This document shows positions 11,156-19,705 of a DNA stretch of 64,000 nucleotides, one piece after another. A program made the position numbers and the translations under genes. Below the pieces are notes generated by a model. The model made no database searches. It was given only the letters and a program-made list of their open reading frames with translations, and had not been told where the DNA came from. Numbering within the stretch: the first letter of the stretch is position 1; each line of letters begins with the position of its first letter. Origin of the DNA: Streptomyces canus (lineage in GTDB: Bacteria > Actinomycetota > Actinomycetes > Streptomycetales > Streptomycetaceae). The DNA is taken from contig NZ_JAUSYQ010000002.1 of NCBI RefSeq assembly GCF_030816965.1, forward strand, positions 6,128,001 through 6,192,000. The letters run 5' to 3'.

Positions 11156-11712
11156 TGGCTACCACCACGACTCCGCGTCTCAAGACGAAGTACCGCGAGG
11201 AGATCGCGGGCAAGCTGCGTGACGAGTTCAAGTACGAGAACGTCATGCAGATCCCCGGCCTCGTCAAGATCGTGGTCAACATGGGTGTGGGCGACGCCGC
11301 CCGCGACTCCAAGCTGATCGAGGGCGCCATCCGCGACCTCACCACGATCACCGGTCAGAAGCCGGCCGTCACCAAGGCCCGCAAGTCCATCGCGCAGTTC
11401 AAGCTGCGTGAGGGCCAGCCGATCGGTGCCCACGTCACACTCCGTGGCGACCGCATGTGGGAGTTCCTGGACCGCACCCTGTCGCTCGCGCTGCCGCGCA
11501 TCCGCGACTTCCGTGGTCTGTCCCCCAAGCAGTTCGACGGCCGTGGCAACTACACCTTCGGTCTCACCGAGCAGGTCATGTTCCACGAGATCGACCAGGA
11601 CAAGATCGACCGTACCCGGGGCATGGACATCACCGTGGTGACCACGGCGACCAACGACGCTGAGGGCCGTGCGCTCCTTCGTCACCTCGGCTTCCCCTTC
11701 AAGGAGGCGTGA
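11155..11712 (+). CDS. rplE: 50S ribosomal protein L5
   Basis: L5 binds 5S rRNA in the central protuberance. 185 residues, full length, with [20 protein letters not shown] near residues 40-59 and [12 protein letters not shown] near 100-111. One-base overlap with rplX; the rpsN start lies five bases after its stop. Confidence 0.98.
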   Translation: MATTTTPRLKTKYREEIAGKLRDEFKYENVMQIPGLVKIVVNMGVGDAARDSKLIEGAIRDLTTITGQKPAVTKARKSIAQFKLREGQPIGAHVTLRGDRMWEFLDRTLSLALPRIRDFRGLSPKQFDGRGNYTFGLTEQVMFHEIDQDKIDRTRGMDITVVTTATNDAEGRALLRHLGFPFKEA

Positions 11713-11717
11713 GCGAG

Positions 11718-11903
11718 ATGGCGAAGAAGGCTCTGATTGCCAAGGCTGCTCGCAAGCCCAAGTTCGGTGTTCGCGGCTACACGCGCTGCCAGCGCTGCGG
11801 CCGTCCGCACTCCGTGTACCGCAAGTTCGGCCTGTGCCGCGTCTGCCTTCGTGAGATGGCTCACCGTGGCGAGCTGCCGGGCGTGACCAAGAGCTCCTGG
11901 TAA
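11718..11903 (+). CDS. rpsN: 30S ribosomal protein S14, zinc-binding type
   Basis: Short S14 of 61 residues with an intact zinc ribbon: Cys24-x2-Cys27 and Cys40-x2-Cys43. This is the zinc-dependent (C+) form. Streptomycetes usually also carry a Zur-controlled zinc-free paralogue elsewhere. The ATG at 11718 is chosen over the in-frame GTG at 11709 because the family begins MAKKALI and a ggaggcgtgag ribosome site precedes it. Followed by 208 non-coding bases. Confidence 0.96.
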   Translation: MAKKALIAKAARKPKFGVRGYTRCQRCGRPHSVYRKFGLCRVCLREMAHRGELPGVTKSSW

Positions 11904-12003
11904 TCCCCCTTTTAGGGATTCCCGAAGCTCTCGGTAAGCAATGGGCGTGTCAGGCGCCCACCCTTTCATGGCTTAGGCTTGGAGGGTTGGGCGCCTGACG
12001 CCC
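11902..12003 (+). promoter_or_regulatory. Hairpin and long inverted repeat between rpsN and rpsH
   Basis: Right after rpsN, aatccc and gggatt (11902-11920) can form a small stem around a T-rich loop. Then 11943-11964 (beginning gggcgtgtcaggcgccca) pairs with 11983-12003 (agggttgggcgcctgacgcc...) through about 20 bp with two small bulges and an 18-base loop. No T-run follows. It is placed where a terminator, attenuator or protein-binding leader of rpsH could act; S8 is the autogenous regulator of the spc operon in E. coli, but this structure does not obviously resemble that site. Confidence 0.6.
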
Positions 12004-12111
12004 GTACGACTTACTACGCCGTAGGTCCACCGCACCGCACCCGCCTCGTCTCGGATCGAGGAGAGGGATGGGCACCTGGAAACCCCGGCGAGAGAGGCCG
12101 AAGGCCAATTC

Positions 12112-12510
12112 ATGACCATGACTGATCCGATCGCAGACATGCTTACGCGTCTGCGGAACGCGAACTCGGCATACCACGACTCCGTGACGATGCCGGCGTC
12201 CAAGATCAAGTCTCACATCGCGGAGATCCTCCAGCAGGAGGGCTTCATCACGGGCTGGAAGGTCGAGGACGCCGAGGTCGGCAAGAACCTCGTTCTCGAG
12301 CTGAAGTTCGGCCCGAACCGTGAGCGCTCCATCGCGGGCATCAAGCGGATCTCCAAGCCCGGTCTCCGGGTTTACGCGAAGTCCACCTCCCTGCCGAAGG
12401 TGCTGGGCGGCCTCGGCGTGGCGATCATCTCCACGTCGCACGGGCTCCTCACCGACAAGCAGGCCGGCAAGAAGGGCGTGGGTGGGGAAGTCCTCGCCTA
12501 CGTCTGGTAG
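12112..12510 (+). CDS. rpsH: 30S ribosomal protein S8
   Basis: S8 binds the central domain of 16S rRNA. 132 residues, full length; [16 protein letters not shown] at the N-terminus and [20 protein letters not shown] at the C-terminus. Preceded by a long non-coding region with an inverted repeat, so it may be an internal regulatory point of the cluster. Confidence 0.98.
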   Translation: MTMTDPIADMLTRLRNANSAYHDSVTMPASKIKSHIAEILQQEGFITGWKVEDAEVGKNLVLELKFGPNRERSIAGIKRISKPGLRVYAKSTSLPKVLGGLGVAIISTSHGLLTDKQAGKKGVGGEVLAYVW

Positions 12511-12534
12511 CGGAAGGGAACGGAGGAAACAGCT

Positions 12535-13074
12535 ATGTCGCGTATTGGCAAGCTCCCCATCACGGTTCCCGCCGGCGTGGACGTCACCATCGACGGCCGT
12601 ACGGTTTCGGTGAAGGGTCCCAAGGGATCCCTGAGCCACACCGTTGCCGCGCCGATCGACATCGCCAAGGGTGAGGACGGCGTTCTGAACGTCACCCGCC
12701 CCAACGACGAGCGTCAGAACAAGGCCCTGCACGGCCTGTCCCGCACGCTGGTGGCGAACATGATCACCGGCGTGACCCAGGGTTACGTGAAGAAGCTCGA
12801 GATCAGCGGTGTCGGTTACCGCGTTGCGGCCAAGGGATCGAACCTCGAGTTCGCGCTCGGCTACAGCCACTCGATCACCGTCGAGGCCCCCGAGGGGATC
12901 ACCTTCAAGGTGGAGAACCCGACCCATTTCTCGGTCGAGGGCATCGACAAGCAGAAGGTTGGCGAGGTTGCGGCCAACATCCGCAAGCTGCGCAAGCCCG
13001 ACCCGTACAAGGCCAAGGGTGTCAAGTACGAGGGCGAAGTCATCCGCCGCAAGGTCGGAAAGGCGGGTAAGTAA
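12535..13074 (+). CDS. rplF: 50S ribosomal protein L6
   Basis: L6, near the factor-binding site of the 50S subunit. 179 residues in two repeats of one fold; begins [20 protein letters not shown] and ends with the conserved [16 protein letters not shown] region. Ribosome site cggagga precedes the ATG. rplR follows after three bases. Confidence 0.98.
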   Translation: MSRIGKLPITVPAGVDVTIDGRTVSVKGPKGSLSHTVAAPIDIAKGEDGVLNVTRPNDERQNKALHGLSRTLVANMITGVTQGYVKKLEISGVGYRVAAKGSNLEFALGYSHSITVEAPEGITFKVENPTHFSVEGIDKQKVGEVAANIRKLRKPDPYKAKGVKYEGEVIRRKVGKAGK

Positions 13075-13077
13075 GCC

Positions 13078-13461
13078 ATGGCATACGGACAGAAGATCCT
13101 CAAGGGCGACGCTTACAAGCGTGCCGCGATCAAGCGTCGCCACATCCGGATCCGTAAGCACATCTCGGGTACGGCTGAGCGTCCGCGCCTGGTCGTGACG
13201 CGCTCCAACCGCCACATCGTGGCCCAGGTCATCGACGACATCAAGGGTCACACCCTGGCGTCGGCGTCGACCCTGGACACCACGATCCGCGGCGGCGAGG
13301 GCGACAAGTCCGCGCAGGCCAAGTCGGTCGGCGCCCTGGTTGCCGAGCGCGCCAAGGCCGCCGGTGTCGAGGCTGTCGTATTCGACCGTGGTGGCAACCA
13401 GTACGCCGGGCGCATCGCCGCCCTGGCGGACGCCGCCCGCGAAGCCGGGCTCAAGTTCTGA
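13078..13461 (+). CDS. rplR: 50S ribosomal protein L18
   Basis: L18 binds 5S rRNA with L5. 127 residues, full length; [20 protein letters not shown] near 40-59 and the C-terminal [20 protein letters not shown] are typical. The gene is 38 bases upstream of rpsE. Confidence 0.98.
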   Translation: MAYGQKILKGDAYKRAAIKRRHIRIRKHISGTAERPRLVVTRSNRHIVAQVIDDIKGHTLASASTLDTTIRGGEGDKSAQAKSVGALVAERAKAAGVEAVVFDRGGNQYAGRIAALADAAREAGLKF

Positions 13462-13499
13462 GCCGCTTCCGTAGCTAGCGGAAAGAGAGAGGTAATCCA

Positions 13500-14108
13500 A
13501 TGGCTGGACCCCAGCGCCGTGGAAGCGGTGCCGGTGGCGGCGAGCGGCGGGACCGGAAGGGCCGTGACGGCGGCGCTGCTGCCGCCGAGAAGACCGCGTA
13601 CGTTGAGCGCGTTGTCGCGATCAACCGCGTCGCCAAGGTTGTGAAGGGTGGTCGTCGCTTCAGCTTCACTGCGCTCGTCGTAGTGGGCGACGGTGACGGC
13701 ACCGTGGGTGTCGGCTACGGCAAGGCCAAGGAGGTGCCGGCCGCCATCGCCAAGGGTGTTGAGGAGGCCAAGAAGCACTTCTTCAAGGTCCCCCGTATCC
13801 AGGGCACCATCCCGCACCCGATCACGGGTGAGAAGGCGGCGGGCGTCGTCCTGCTCAAGCCGGCGTCCCCCGGTACCGGCGTTATCGCCGGTGGCCCGGT
13901 GCGTGCCGTGCTCGAGTGCGCCGGCGTTCACGACATCCTGTCGAAGTCGCTCGGCTCGTCGAACGCGATCAACATCGTGCACGCGACCGTGGCGGCCCTG
14001 AAGGGTCTGCAGCGTCCCGAGGAGATCGCGGCCCGCCGTGGTCTGCCCCTCGAGGACGTCGCTCCCGCGGCTCTGCTGCGTGCGCGTGCCGGGGCTGGTG
14101 CTGCGTAA
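13500..14108 (+). CDS. rpsE: 30S ribosomal protein S5
   Basis: S5 contributes to decoding accuracy and the mRNA entry channel. 202 residues, longer than the 167 of E. coli because of an N-terminal Gly/Arg-rich segment ([20 protein letters not shown]). The conserved core includes [20 protein letters not shown] near 60-80. Its TAA stop overlaps the rpmD start by one base. Confidence 0.98.
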   Translation: MAGPQRRGSGAGGGERRDRKGRDGGAAAAEKTAYVERVVAINRVAKVVKGGRRFSFTALVVVGDGDGTVGVGYGKAKEVPAAIAKGVEEAKKHFFKVPRIQGTIPHPITGEKAAGVVLLKPASPGTGVIAGGPVRAVLECAGVHDILSKSLGSSNAINIVHATVAALKGLQRPEEIAARRGLPLEDVAPAALLRARAGAGAA

Positions 14109-14290
14109 TGGCTCAGCTCAAGATCACGCAGACGAAGTCGTACATCGGCAGCAAGCAGAACCACCGTGACACCCTGCGCTCCCTTGGTCTCAAGGGCATC
14201 AACACGCAGGTCGTCAAGGAGGATCGTCCCGAGTTCCGCGGCATGGTGCACACCGTCCGCCACCTCGTGACGGTCGAGGAGGTCGACTGA
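14108..14290 (+). CDS. rpmD: 50S ribosomal protein L30
   Basis: Small L30 of 60 residues: [20 protein letters not shown] at the start, then [13 protein letters not shown] and the conserved [10 protein letters not shown]. The start is the ATG sharing one base with the rpsE stop (taATG at 14106-14110). Two bases separate it from rplO. Confidence 0.96.
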   Translation: MAQLKITQTKSYIGSKQNHRDTLRSLGLKGINTQVVKEDRPEFRGMVHTVRHLVTVEEVD

Positions 14291-14292
14291 TC

Positions 14293-14748
14293 ATGGCGGA
14301 GAACAACCCGCTCAAGATCCACAACCTCCGTCCCGCCCCGGGCGCCAAGACCGCCAAGACCCGTGTGGGTCGTGGTGAGGCGTCGAAGGGTAAGACGGCT
14401 GGTCGTGGTACCAAGGGTACGAAGGCCCGCTACCAGGTTCCGGAGCGCTTCGAGGGTGGCCAGATGCCCCTCCACATGCGTCTTCCGAAGCTGAAGGGCT
14501 TCAAGAACCCGTTCAAGACCGAGTACCAGGTCGTGAACCTCGACAAGCTGGGCGCGCTGTACCCGGAGGGTGGCGAGGTCACCGTCGAGGGGCTCGTCGC
14601 CAAGGGTGCCGTTCGCAAGAACAGCCTCGTCAAGGTCCTCGGCCAGGGCGAGATCTCCGTGGCGCTGCAGGTGACGGTCGACGCCGTCTCCGGCTCCGCC
14701 AAGGAGAAGATCACCGCCGCCGGTGGCACGGTCACCGAGCTCGTCTGA
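14293..14748 (+). CDS. rplO: 50S ribosomal protein L15
   Basis: L15, a late 50S assembly protein. 151 residues; Gly/Lys-rich N-terminal arm ([20 protein letters not shown]) and the conserved [20 protein letters not shown] near residues 53-72. Last gene before a very strong hairpin that separates it from secY. Confidence 0.98.
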   Translation: MAENNPLKIHNLRPAPGAKTAKTRVGRGEASKGKTAGRGTKGTKARYQVPERFEGGQMPLHMRLPKLKGFKNPFKTEYQVVNLDKLGALYPEGGEVTVEGLVAKGAVRKNSLVKVLGQGEISVALQVTVDAVSGSAKEKITAAGGTVTELV

Positions 14749-14780
14749 GATCCGCAGGCGTCTCGATGACGTAAGCAGCC

Positions 14781-14819
14781 CCGACCGGGGATACCTCACA
14801 ACGAGGTATCCCCGGTCGG
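14781..14819 (+). terminator. Strong stem-loop between rplO and secY
   Basis: A perfect 16-bp stem, ccgaccggggatacct (14781-14796) and aggtatccccggtcgg (14804-14819), with a 7-base loop. Only weak T-richness follows, as is common for actinobacterial terminators. It implies that secY-adk-map are transcribed at least partly from their own promoter within 14820-14933; TAAGGT at about 14847 is one possible -10. Confidence 0.8.
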
Positions 14820-14933
14820 TCGTTCCACCGCAGGCCTTGTCGCCGGTAAGGTGGCCTGCACTGCTTTCCCACATATTCGTCGAACCTCAAGACCGTCACC
14901 CTTCGCAGTAGCGCGGGGGTCGCAGGAGGCACC

Positions 14934-16247
14934 GTGCTCACCGCGTTCGCCCGGGCGTTCAGGACGCCCGACCTGCGCAAGAAGCTGCTCTTCACGCTCG
15001 CCATCATCGTGGTGTACCGGGTGGGTACCCACATTCCGATCCCTGGCGTCAACTACACGGCAGTCCAGCAGTGTGTGACCGAGGCCTCCGGCAACCAGGG
15101 CCTCTTCGGTCTGGTCAACATGTTCAGCGGTGGCGCGCTGCTGCAGATCACGATCTTCGCGCTCGGCATCATGCCGTACATCACGGCGAGCATCATTCTG
15201 CAGCTGCTGACCGTGGTGATCCCACGCCTGGAAGCCCTCAAGAAGGAGGGCCAGGCCGGTACGGCGAAGATCACGCAGTACACTCGTTACCTCACCGTGG
15301 CGCTCGCCATCCTGCAGGGCACCGGCCTCGTGGCCACCGCTCGCAGCGGCGCTCTCTTCTCCGGCTGCACCGTCGCGTCGAGCATCGTCCCGGACCGCGC
15401 GATCTTCACCACGATCGTCATGGTCATCACGATGACCGCCGGTACGGCCGTCGTCATGTGGCTCGGTGAGCTCATCACCGACCGCGGCATCGGCAACGGC
15501 ATGTCGATCCTGATGTTCATCTCGATCGCCGCCACCTTCCCGTCCGCCCTGTGGGCCATCAAGAAGCAGGGCACCCTGGCCGACGGCTGGATCGAGTTCG
15601 GCACCGTCATCGCGGTCGGCCTGGTCATGGTCGGCCTGGTGGTCTTTGTCGAGCAGGCCCAGCGCCGTATCCCGGTGCAGTACGCGAAGCGCATGATCGG
15701 CCGTCGTTCCTACGGCGGTACGTCGACGTACATCCCGCTGAAGGTCAACCAGGCCGGTGTGATCCCCGTCATCTTCGCGTCGTCGCTGCTGTACATCCCG
15801 GCGCTGGTGGCGCAGTTCTCGAGTGGTACGTCGAGCTGGAAGACCTGGATCGAGGCCAACCTCACCAAGGGCGACCACCCGATTTACATCAGCATGTACT
15901 TCTTGCTCATCGTTTTCTTCGCGTTCTTCTATGTGGCGATCTCCTTCAACCCCGAGGAAGTCGCCGACAACATGAAGAAGTATGGTGGCTTCATCCCGGG
16001 CATCCGGGCTGGCCGACCGACCGCTGAGTACCTCTCGTACGTGCTCAACCGGATCACCTGGCCGGGGTCGCTGTATCTGGGTCTGATCGCTCTTGTACCG
16101 ACAATGGCGTTGGTCGGCTTCAACGCAAGCGGGAACTTCCCCTTCGGCGGGACAAGCATCCTGATCATCGTGGGTGTGGGTCTCGAGACGGTGAAGCAGA
16201 TCGAGAGCCAGCTCCAGCAGCGCAATTACGAAGGGTTCCTCCGCTGA
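14934..16247 (+). CDS. secY: Preprotein translocase channel subunit SecY
   Basis: The membrane pore of the Sec system. 437 residues with ten hydrophobic helices; the N-terminus LTAFARAFRTPDLRKKLLFT and the plug-region stretch after GTHIPIPGVNY (residues about 27-37) are typical, as is the cytoplasmic loop MKKYGGFIPGIRAGRPTAEY near 343-362. GTG start at 14934 is preceded by caggaggc. The last bases overlap the adk start (TGATG). Placement between rplO and adk is the classical spc order. Confidence 0.98.
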   Translation: MLTAFARAFRTPDLRKKLLFTLAIIVVYRVGTHIPIPGVNYTAVQQCVTEASGNQGLFGLVNMFSGGALLQITIFALGIMPYITASIILQLLTVVIPRLEALKKEGQAGTAKITQYTRYLTVALAILQGTGLVATARSGALFSGCTVASSIVPDRAIFTTIVMVITMTAGTAVVMWLGELITDRGIGNGMSILMFISIAATFPSALWAIKKQGTLADGWIEFGTVIAVGLVMVGLVVFVEQAQRRIPVQYAKRMIGRRSYGGTSTYIPLKVNQAGVIPVIFASSLLYIPALVAQFSSGTSSWKTWIEANLTKGDHPIYISMYFLLIVFFAFFYVAISFNPEEVADNMKKYGGFIPGIRAGRPTAEYLSYVLNRITWPGSLYLGLIALVPTMALVGFNASGNFPFGGTSILIIVGVGLETVKQIESQLQQRNYEGFLR

Positions 16248-16909
16248 TGCGTATCGTCCTCGTCGGGCCGCCGGGCGCCGGTAAGGGAACGCAGGCCGCG
16301 TTCCTCGCCCAGAACCTGTCGATCCCGCACATCTCCACGGGCGACCTGTTCCGCGCCAACATCAGCCGGCAGACGGACCTCGGCAAACTCGCGAAGTCCT
16401 ACATGGACGCGGGCAACCTGGTTCCGGACGAGGTCACCATCGGGATGGCCAAGGACCGCATGGAGCAGCCCGACGCCGAGAACGGCTTCCTGCTGGACGG
16501 CTTCCCGCGGAACGTCTCGCAGGCCGAGTCGCTCGACGAGATGCTGCAGCACGAGGGCATGAAGCTGGACGCGGTGCTGGACCTCGAGGTACCCGAGGAG
16601 GAGGTCGTCAAGCGCATCGCCGGCCGCCGCATCTGCCGCCACGACTCGGCGCATGTCTTCCACGTCTCGTACAAGGCACCGAAGCAGGACGGCGTCTGTG
16701 ACGTCTGCGGCGGCGAGCTGTACCAGCGTGACGACGACTCCGAGGAGACGGTCCGCAAGCGCCTGGAGGTCTACCACACCCAGACCGAGCCGATCATCGA
16801 CTACTACAAGGCCCAGGGCCTGGTGGTCACGATCTCGGCGCTCGGGAAGGTGGAGGACGTCACCGGCCGCGCCATGGAGGCGCTCCAGCACGAGGGCGAC
16901 GCCGCGTAG
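16247..16909 (+). CDS. adk: Adenylate kinase
   Basis: Converts ATP + AMP to 2 ADP. 220 residues. The P-loop GPPGAGKGTQAAF lies at residues 7-19, LLDGFPRN near 82-89, and a long LID domain around 125-165. The LID keeps several cysteines (ICRH...VCDVCGG), so a structural zinc as in Gram-positive enzymes is likely, though one ligand position appears to be His or Asp. Translationally coupled to secY by a one-base overlap. Confidence 0.97.
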   Translation: MRIVLVGPPGAGKGTQAAFLAQNLSIPHISTGDLFRANISRQTDLGKLAKSYMDAGNLVPDEVTIGMAKDRMEQPDAENGFLLDGFPRNVSQAESLDEMLQHEGMKLDAVLDLEVPEEEVVKRIAGRRICRHDSAHVFHVSYKAPKQDGVCDVCGGELYQRDDDSEETVRKRLEVYHTQTEPIIDYYKAQGLVVTISALGKVEDVTGRAMEALQHEGDAA

Positions 16910-16928
16910 CGGTTTTTGCGAGTACGAC

Positions 16929-16960
16929 AGCCGCGGTTCCCTTCCGAGGGGGCCGCGGCT
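16929..16960 (+). terminator. Hairpin between adk and map
   Basis: agccgcggttccct (16929-16942), loop TCCG, agggggccgcggct (16947-16960): a 14-bp stem with two G-U pairs. No T-run. Could be a partial terminator; map begins 77 bases further on. Confidence 0.6.
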
Positions 16961-17036
16961 GCTGTGTGGGTGCACGTATCGTTGAAGGCGCCCGTCCCCT
17001 GCCAGGTTTCCCCGGTTTCAGAAAGGCCACCGCCGC

Positions 17037-17873
17037 ATGGTGCAGATCAAGACCCCCGAGCAGATCGCCAAGATGCGCGAGGCGGGACTGGTCGTCGCCG
17101 CCATCCACGCGGCGACCCGAGAGGCCGCGGTGCCCGGGGCCACGACCAAGGATCTCGACCAGGTCGCGCGCAAGGTGCTCGCGGAGCACGACGCGAAGCC
17201 GAACTTCCTGGGGTACGGCGGTTTCCCGGCGACGATCTGCACCTCCGTGAACGAGGTCGTCGTCCACGGCATCCCGTCCGACGAGGTCGTCCTCAAGGAC
17301 GGCGACATCATCTCCATCGACTGCGGCGCGATCATCGACGGCTGGCACGGCGACGCGGCCTACACGGCCTTCGTGGGCTCGGGGCACGCCCCGGAGCTGA
17401 TCGAACTCTCCCGGGTGACCGAGGAGTCGATGTGGGCCGGCATCGCGGCGATGAAGCTGGGCAACCGGCTCGTGGACGTCTCCCGGGCCATCGAGACGTA
17501 CATCCGCCGCCAGCCCAAGCCCGGCGGCGGCCGCTACGGCATCATCGAGGACTACGGCGGCCACGGCATCGGCACCGAGATGCACATGGACCCGCACCTC
17601 CTCAACTACGTCGACCGCCGCCGCGGCAAGGGCCCCAAGCTGGTCCCCGGCTTTTGCCTCGCCATCGAGCCGATGGTCTCCCTGGGCACGCCGAAGACGG
17701 AGGTCCTGTCGGACGACTGGACGGTCATCACGACGGACGGCACGTGGTCGTCCCACTGGGAGCACTCGGTGGCGCTGACGGACGAGGGGCCGCTGGTTCT
17801 CACGGCTCCCGACGGGGGCAGGGCGAAGCTGGCGGAGCACGGGGTCACGGCCGCTCCCGACCCGCTCGCTTAA
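17037..17873 (+). CDS. map: Methionine aminopeptidase, type I
   Basis: Removes the initiator methionine from nascent proteins. 278 residues, pita-bread fold. The metal ligands are visible: the two aspartates in SIDCGAIIDGWHGDAAYTAF (near residues 97-108), the histidine of GGHGIGTEMHMDP (near 177), the glutamate of CLAIEPMVSLG and the glutamate of HWEHSVALT. No N-terminal zinc finger, so a type Ia/Ib-like bacterial form. ATG at 17037 follows gaaagg. Streptomycetes often have a second map gene elsewhere. Confidence 0.96.
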   Translation: MVQIKTPEQIAKMREAGLVVAAIHAATREAAVPGATTKDLDQVARKVLAEHDAKPNFLGYGGFPATICTSVNEVVVHGIPSDEVVLKDGDIISIDCGAIIDGWHGDAAYTAFVGSGHAPELIELSRVTEESMWAGIAAMKLGNRLVDVSRAIETYIRRQPKPGGGRYGIIEDYGGHGIGTEMHMDPHLLNYVDRRRGKGPKLVPGFCLAIEPMVSLGTPKTEVLSDDWTVITTDGTWSSHWEHSVALTDEGPLVLTAPDGGRAKLAEHGVTAAPDPLA

Positions 17874-17903
17874 CGATCTATGTTCCCGGGCATCCTTCCT
17901 CGA

Positions 17904-17933
17904 TTCGTGTTTCGGAGTGGCCTGACGTAGACT
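17904..17933 (+). promoter_or_regulatory. Candidate infA promoter
   Basis: TTCGTG (17904-17909), 18 bases, TAGACT (17928-17933). The -10 is good, the -35 is weak. It lies about 95 bases before the infA start, in a gap that separates map from the alpha-operon genes. Confidence 0.4.
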
Positions 17934-18027
17934 GACTCGTCGGCTCTCGTGCACTCGCATGTCCGCATGCGCCCCTCAGGGGAAAGGCAGGGGAGTCGAT
18001 CAAGGTAGTCGATTCGAAGGGCGAAGC

Positions 18028-18249
18028 GTGGCCAAGAAGCAAGGTGCCATCGAGATCGAGGGCACTGTCGTCGAGTCTCTTCCGAACGCCATGTTCAAGG
18101 TCGAGCTCCAGAACGGCCACCAGGTCCTGGCTCACATCAGTGGAAAGATGCGTATGCACTACATCCGTATCCTCCCTGACGACCGGGTCGTGGTGGAGCT
18201 GTCTCCGTACGACCTGACGCGTGGCCGGATCGTCTACCGGTACAAGTAG
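18028..18249 (+). CDS. infA: Translation initiation factor IF-1
   Basis: IF-1 occupies the ribosomal A site during initiation. 73 residues; S1/OB fold with [20 protein letters not shown] and [20 protein letters not shown]. The GTG at 18028 is chosen because the family begins MAKKQGAIE; the frame is open further upstream but has no better start. Followed 59 bases later by rpmJ. Confidence 0.97.
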   Translation: MAKKQGAIEIEGTVVESLPNAMFKVELQNGHQVLAHISGKMRMHYIRILPDDRVVVELSPYDLTRGRIVYRYK

Positions 18250-18308
18250 ATCTTGCCCGCATCCCGCTGCGGCGGGGTGGTGGCACTGACCCGGAGAACC
18301 TCAATCCC

Positions 18309-18422
18309 ATGAAGGTCAAGCCGAGCGTCAAGAAGATCTGCGACAAGTGCAGGGTGATCCGCCGTCACGGTCGGGTCATGGTCATTTGCGAGAACCCGCG
18401 CCACAAGCAGCGCCAGGGCTGA
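18309..18422 (+). CDS. rpmJ: 50S ribosomal protein L36, zinc-binding type
   Basis: A 37-residue protein beginning [20 protein letters not shown] and ending HKQRQG. The zinc ligands are complete: Cys11, Cys14, Cys27 and His32, so this is the zinc-containing form. ATG at 18309; the ribosome site cggagaa is about ten bases upstream. It lies in its conserved place between infA and rpsM. Confidence 0.96.
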   Translation: MKVKPSVKKICDKCRVIRRHGRVMVICENPRHKQRQG

Positions 18423-18606
18423 CGCACGACCGACCCTCTGCTCTCGCAGAGTTTCACGCGACGCAAGTTGAACAGTTCATACGCAGAGCCCAGACGTGCT
18501 TCGTCTGACACCCCCGGTTCGGAGGCCGGGGACCCAGTTCGTACCTGGTACGGCGGCTGGGAGCCGGTTCTGTGGAAGACCTCCGAAGATCACCAGGAGC
18601 CATTGA
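18423..18606 (+). promoter_or_regulatory. Structured rpsM leader
   Basis: These 184 bases between rpmJ and rpsM hold no gene but several short stems: ctctgc / gcagag near 18436-18451, cagacg / cgtctg near 18491-18510, and ccccggttcggaggccgggg near 18513-18532. A ribosome site (caggag) lies before the rpsM ATG. This is the position of S4 or S13 operon control in other bacteria; no specific site is recognised. Confidence 0.35.
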
Positions 18607-18987
18607 ATGGCACGCGTTTCCGGTGTTGACATCCCGCGCGAAAAGCGCGTGGAGGTCGCCCTGACCTACGTGTTCGGTATCGGCCGCACTCTGTCCCAGC
18701 TGACGCTGGCCGAGACCGGCATCGACCCGAACACTCGCGTTCGCGACCTCTCCGAGGAGCAGCTCGTCGCGATTCGTGAGTACGTCGACAACAACATCAA
18801 GACCGAGGGTGACCTCCGTCGCGAGATCCAGGGCGACATCCGCCGTAAGATCGAGATCGGCTGCTACCAGGGTATTCGCCACCGTCGTGGCCTGCCCGTC
18901 CGCGGTCAGCGCACCAGCACGAACGCTCGTACCCGCAAGGGCCCGCGTCGCGCCATCGCCGGCAAGAAGAAGCCGGGCAAGAAGTAG
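18607..18987 (+). CDS. rpsM: 30S ribosomal protein S13
   Basis: S13 of the 30S head contacts P-site tRNA and forms bridge B1. 126 residues; begins [20 protein letters not shown], with [20 protein letters not shown] near residues 92-111 and a basic tail. rpsK follows after 69 bases. Confidence 0.98.
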   Translation: MARVSGVDIPREKRVEVALTYVFGIGRTLSQLTLAETGIDPNTRVRDLSEEQLVAIREYVDNNIKTEGDLRREIQGDIRRKIEIGCYQGIRHRRGLPVRGQRTSTNARTRKGPRRAIAGKKKPGKK

Positions 18988-19056
18988 TCCTCAGCGGACA
19001 ACGCTTCATCAGCGGTCTTCGCTGTAGGACCGACCACCTCCCCGTAGGAGAAGTAG

Positions 19057-19461
19057 ATGCCCCCCAAGGGTCGTCAGGGCGCTGCCAAGAAGGTGCGCCG
19101 CAAGGAAAAGAAGAACGTCGCTCACGGCCACGCGCACATCAAGAGCACGTTCAACAACACGATCGTCTCGATCACGGACCCCTCGGGCAACGTGATCTCC
19201 TGGGCCTCCGCCGGCCACGTCGGCTTCAAGGGCTCGCGCAAGTCCACCCCCTTCGCCGCGCAGATGGCCGCCGAGTCGGCCGCCCGCCGCGCGCAGGAGC
19301 ACGGCATGCGCAAGGTGGACGTGTTCGTCAAGGGTCCCGGCTCCGGCCGTGAGACCGCGATCCGCTCCCTCCAGGCCACCGGCCTCGAGGTCGGCTCGAT
19401 CCAGGACGTCACGCCCACTCCGCACAACGGCTGCCGTCCGCCGAAGCGTCGTCGCGTCTGA
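19057..19461 (+). CDS. rpsK: 30S ribosomal protein S11
   Basis: S11 of the 30S platform. 134 residues, full length; [20 protein letters not shown] at the N-terminus and the universal ending [28 protein letters not shown] ribosome site upstream. The last 35 bases of the gene are repeated 101 bases downstream with only silent differences (see separate repeat entry). rpsD does not follow, in line with streptomycetes, which keep it elsewhere. Confidence 0.98.
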   Translation: MPPKGRQGAAKKVRRKEKKNVAHGHAHIKSTFNNTIVSITDPSGNVISWASAGHVGFKGSRKSTPFAAQMAAESAARRAQEHGMRKVDVFVKGPGSGRETAIRSLQATGLEVGSIQDVTPTPHNGCRPPKRRRV

Positions 19462-19527
19462 CGCACTGGCTCAGGGCGGCTCGGCTGTCCGCTGGGGGTG
19501 TGGGGGTCGTCCCCCACATGGTGCAGT

Positions 19528-19562
19528 ACGGCTGCCGTCCGCCCAAGCGCCGCCGCGTCTGA
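19528..19562 (+). repeat. Second copy of the rpsK 3' end in the rpsK-rpoA gap
   Basis: These 35 bases match 19427-19461 at 32 positions and re-encode [10 protein letters not shown] plus the TGA stop. All three differences are at third codon positions and silent (CCG to CCC, two CGT to CGC). The copy is not preceded by a coding sequence, so it is a gene tail without a body. A hairpin tgtggggg-TCGT-cccccaca lies between the copies at about 19499-19518. Confidence 0.85.
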
Positions 19563-19705
19563 GGCCAGGTTGTCTTGAGGTTGCGGGCGGTACGGCTCTT
19601 CGGGGCGGTGCCGCCCGTACCCTTGCAGTACCCCGCGCTTTCGCCGGTGCGGGTCCGTCGGGCGTCAAATAGCGGGCGTCCACGAAAGAAGGATCTGATC
19701 CACAC

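Noticed and set aside
11950..13500. 516-codon minus-strand frame across rpsH-rplF-rplR
   Set aside because: Antisense shadow of three certain ribosomal genes; Leu/Val/Asp/Gly-rich composition typical of such shadows in high-GC DNA.
14108..14290. Longer version of L30 starting at 13916
   Set aside because: The extra part is inside rpsE in another frame; L30 is a 60-residue family and the overlapping ATG fits.
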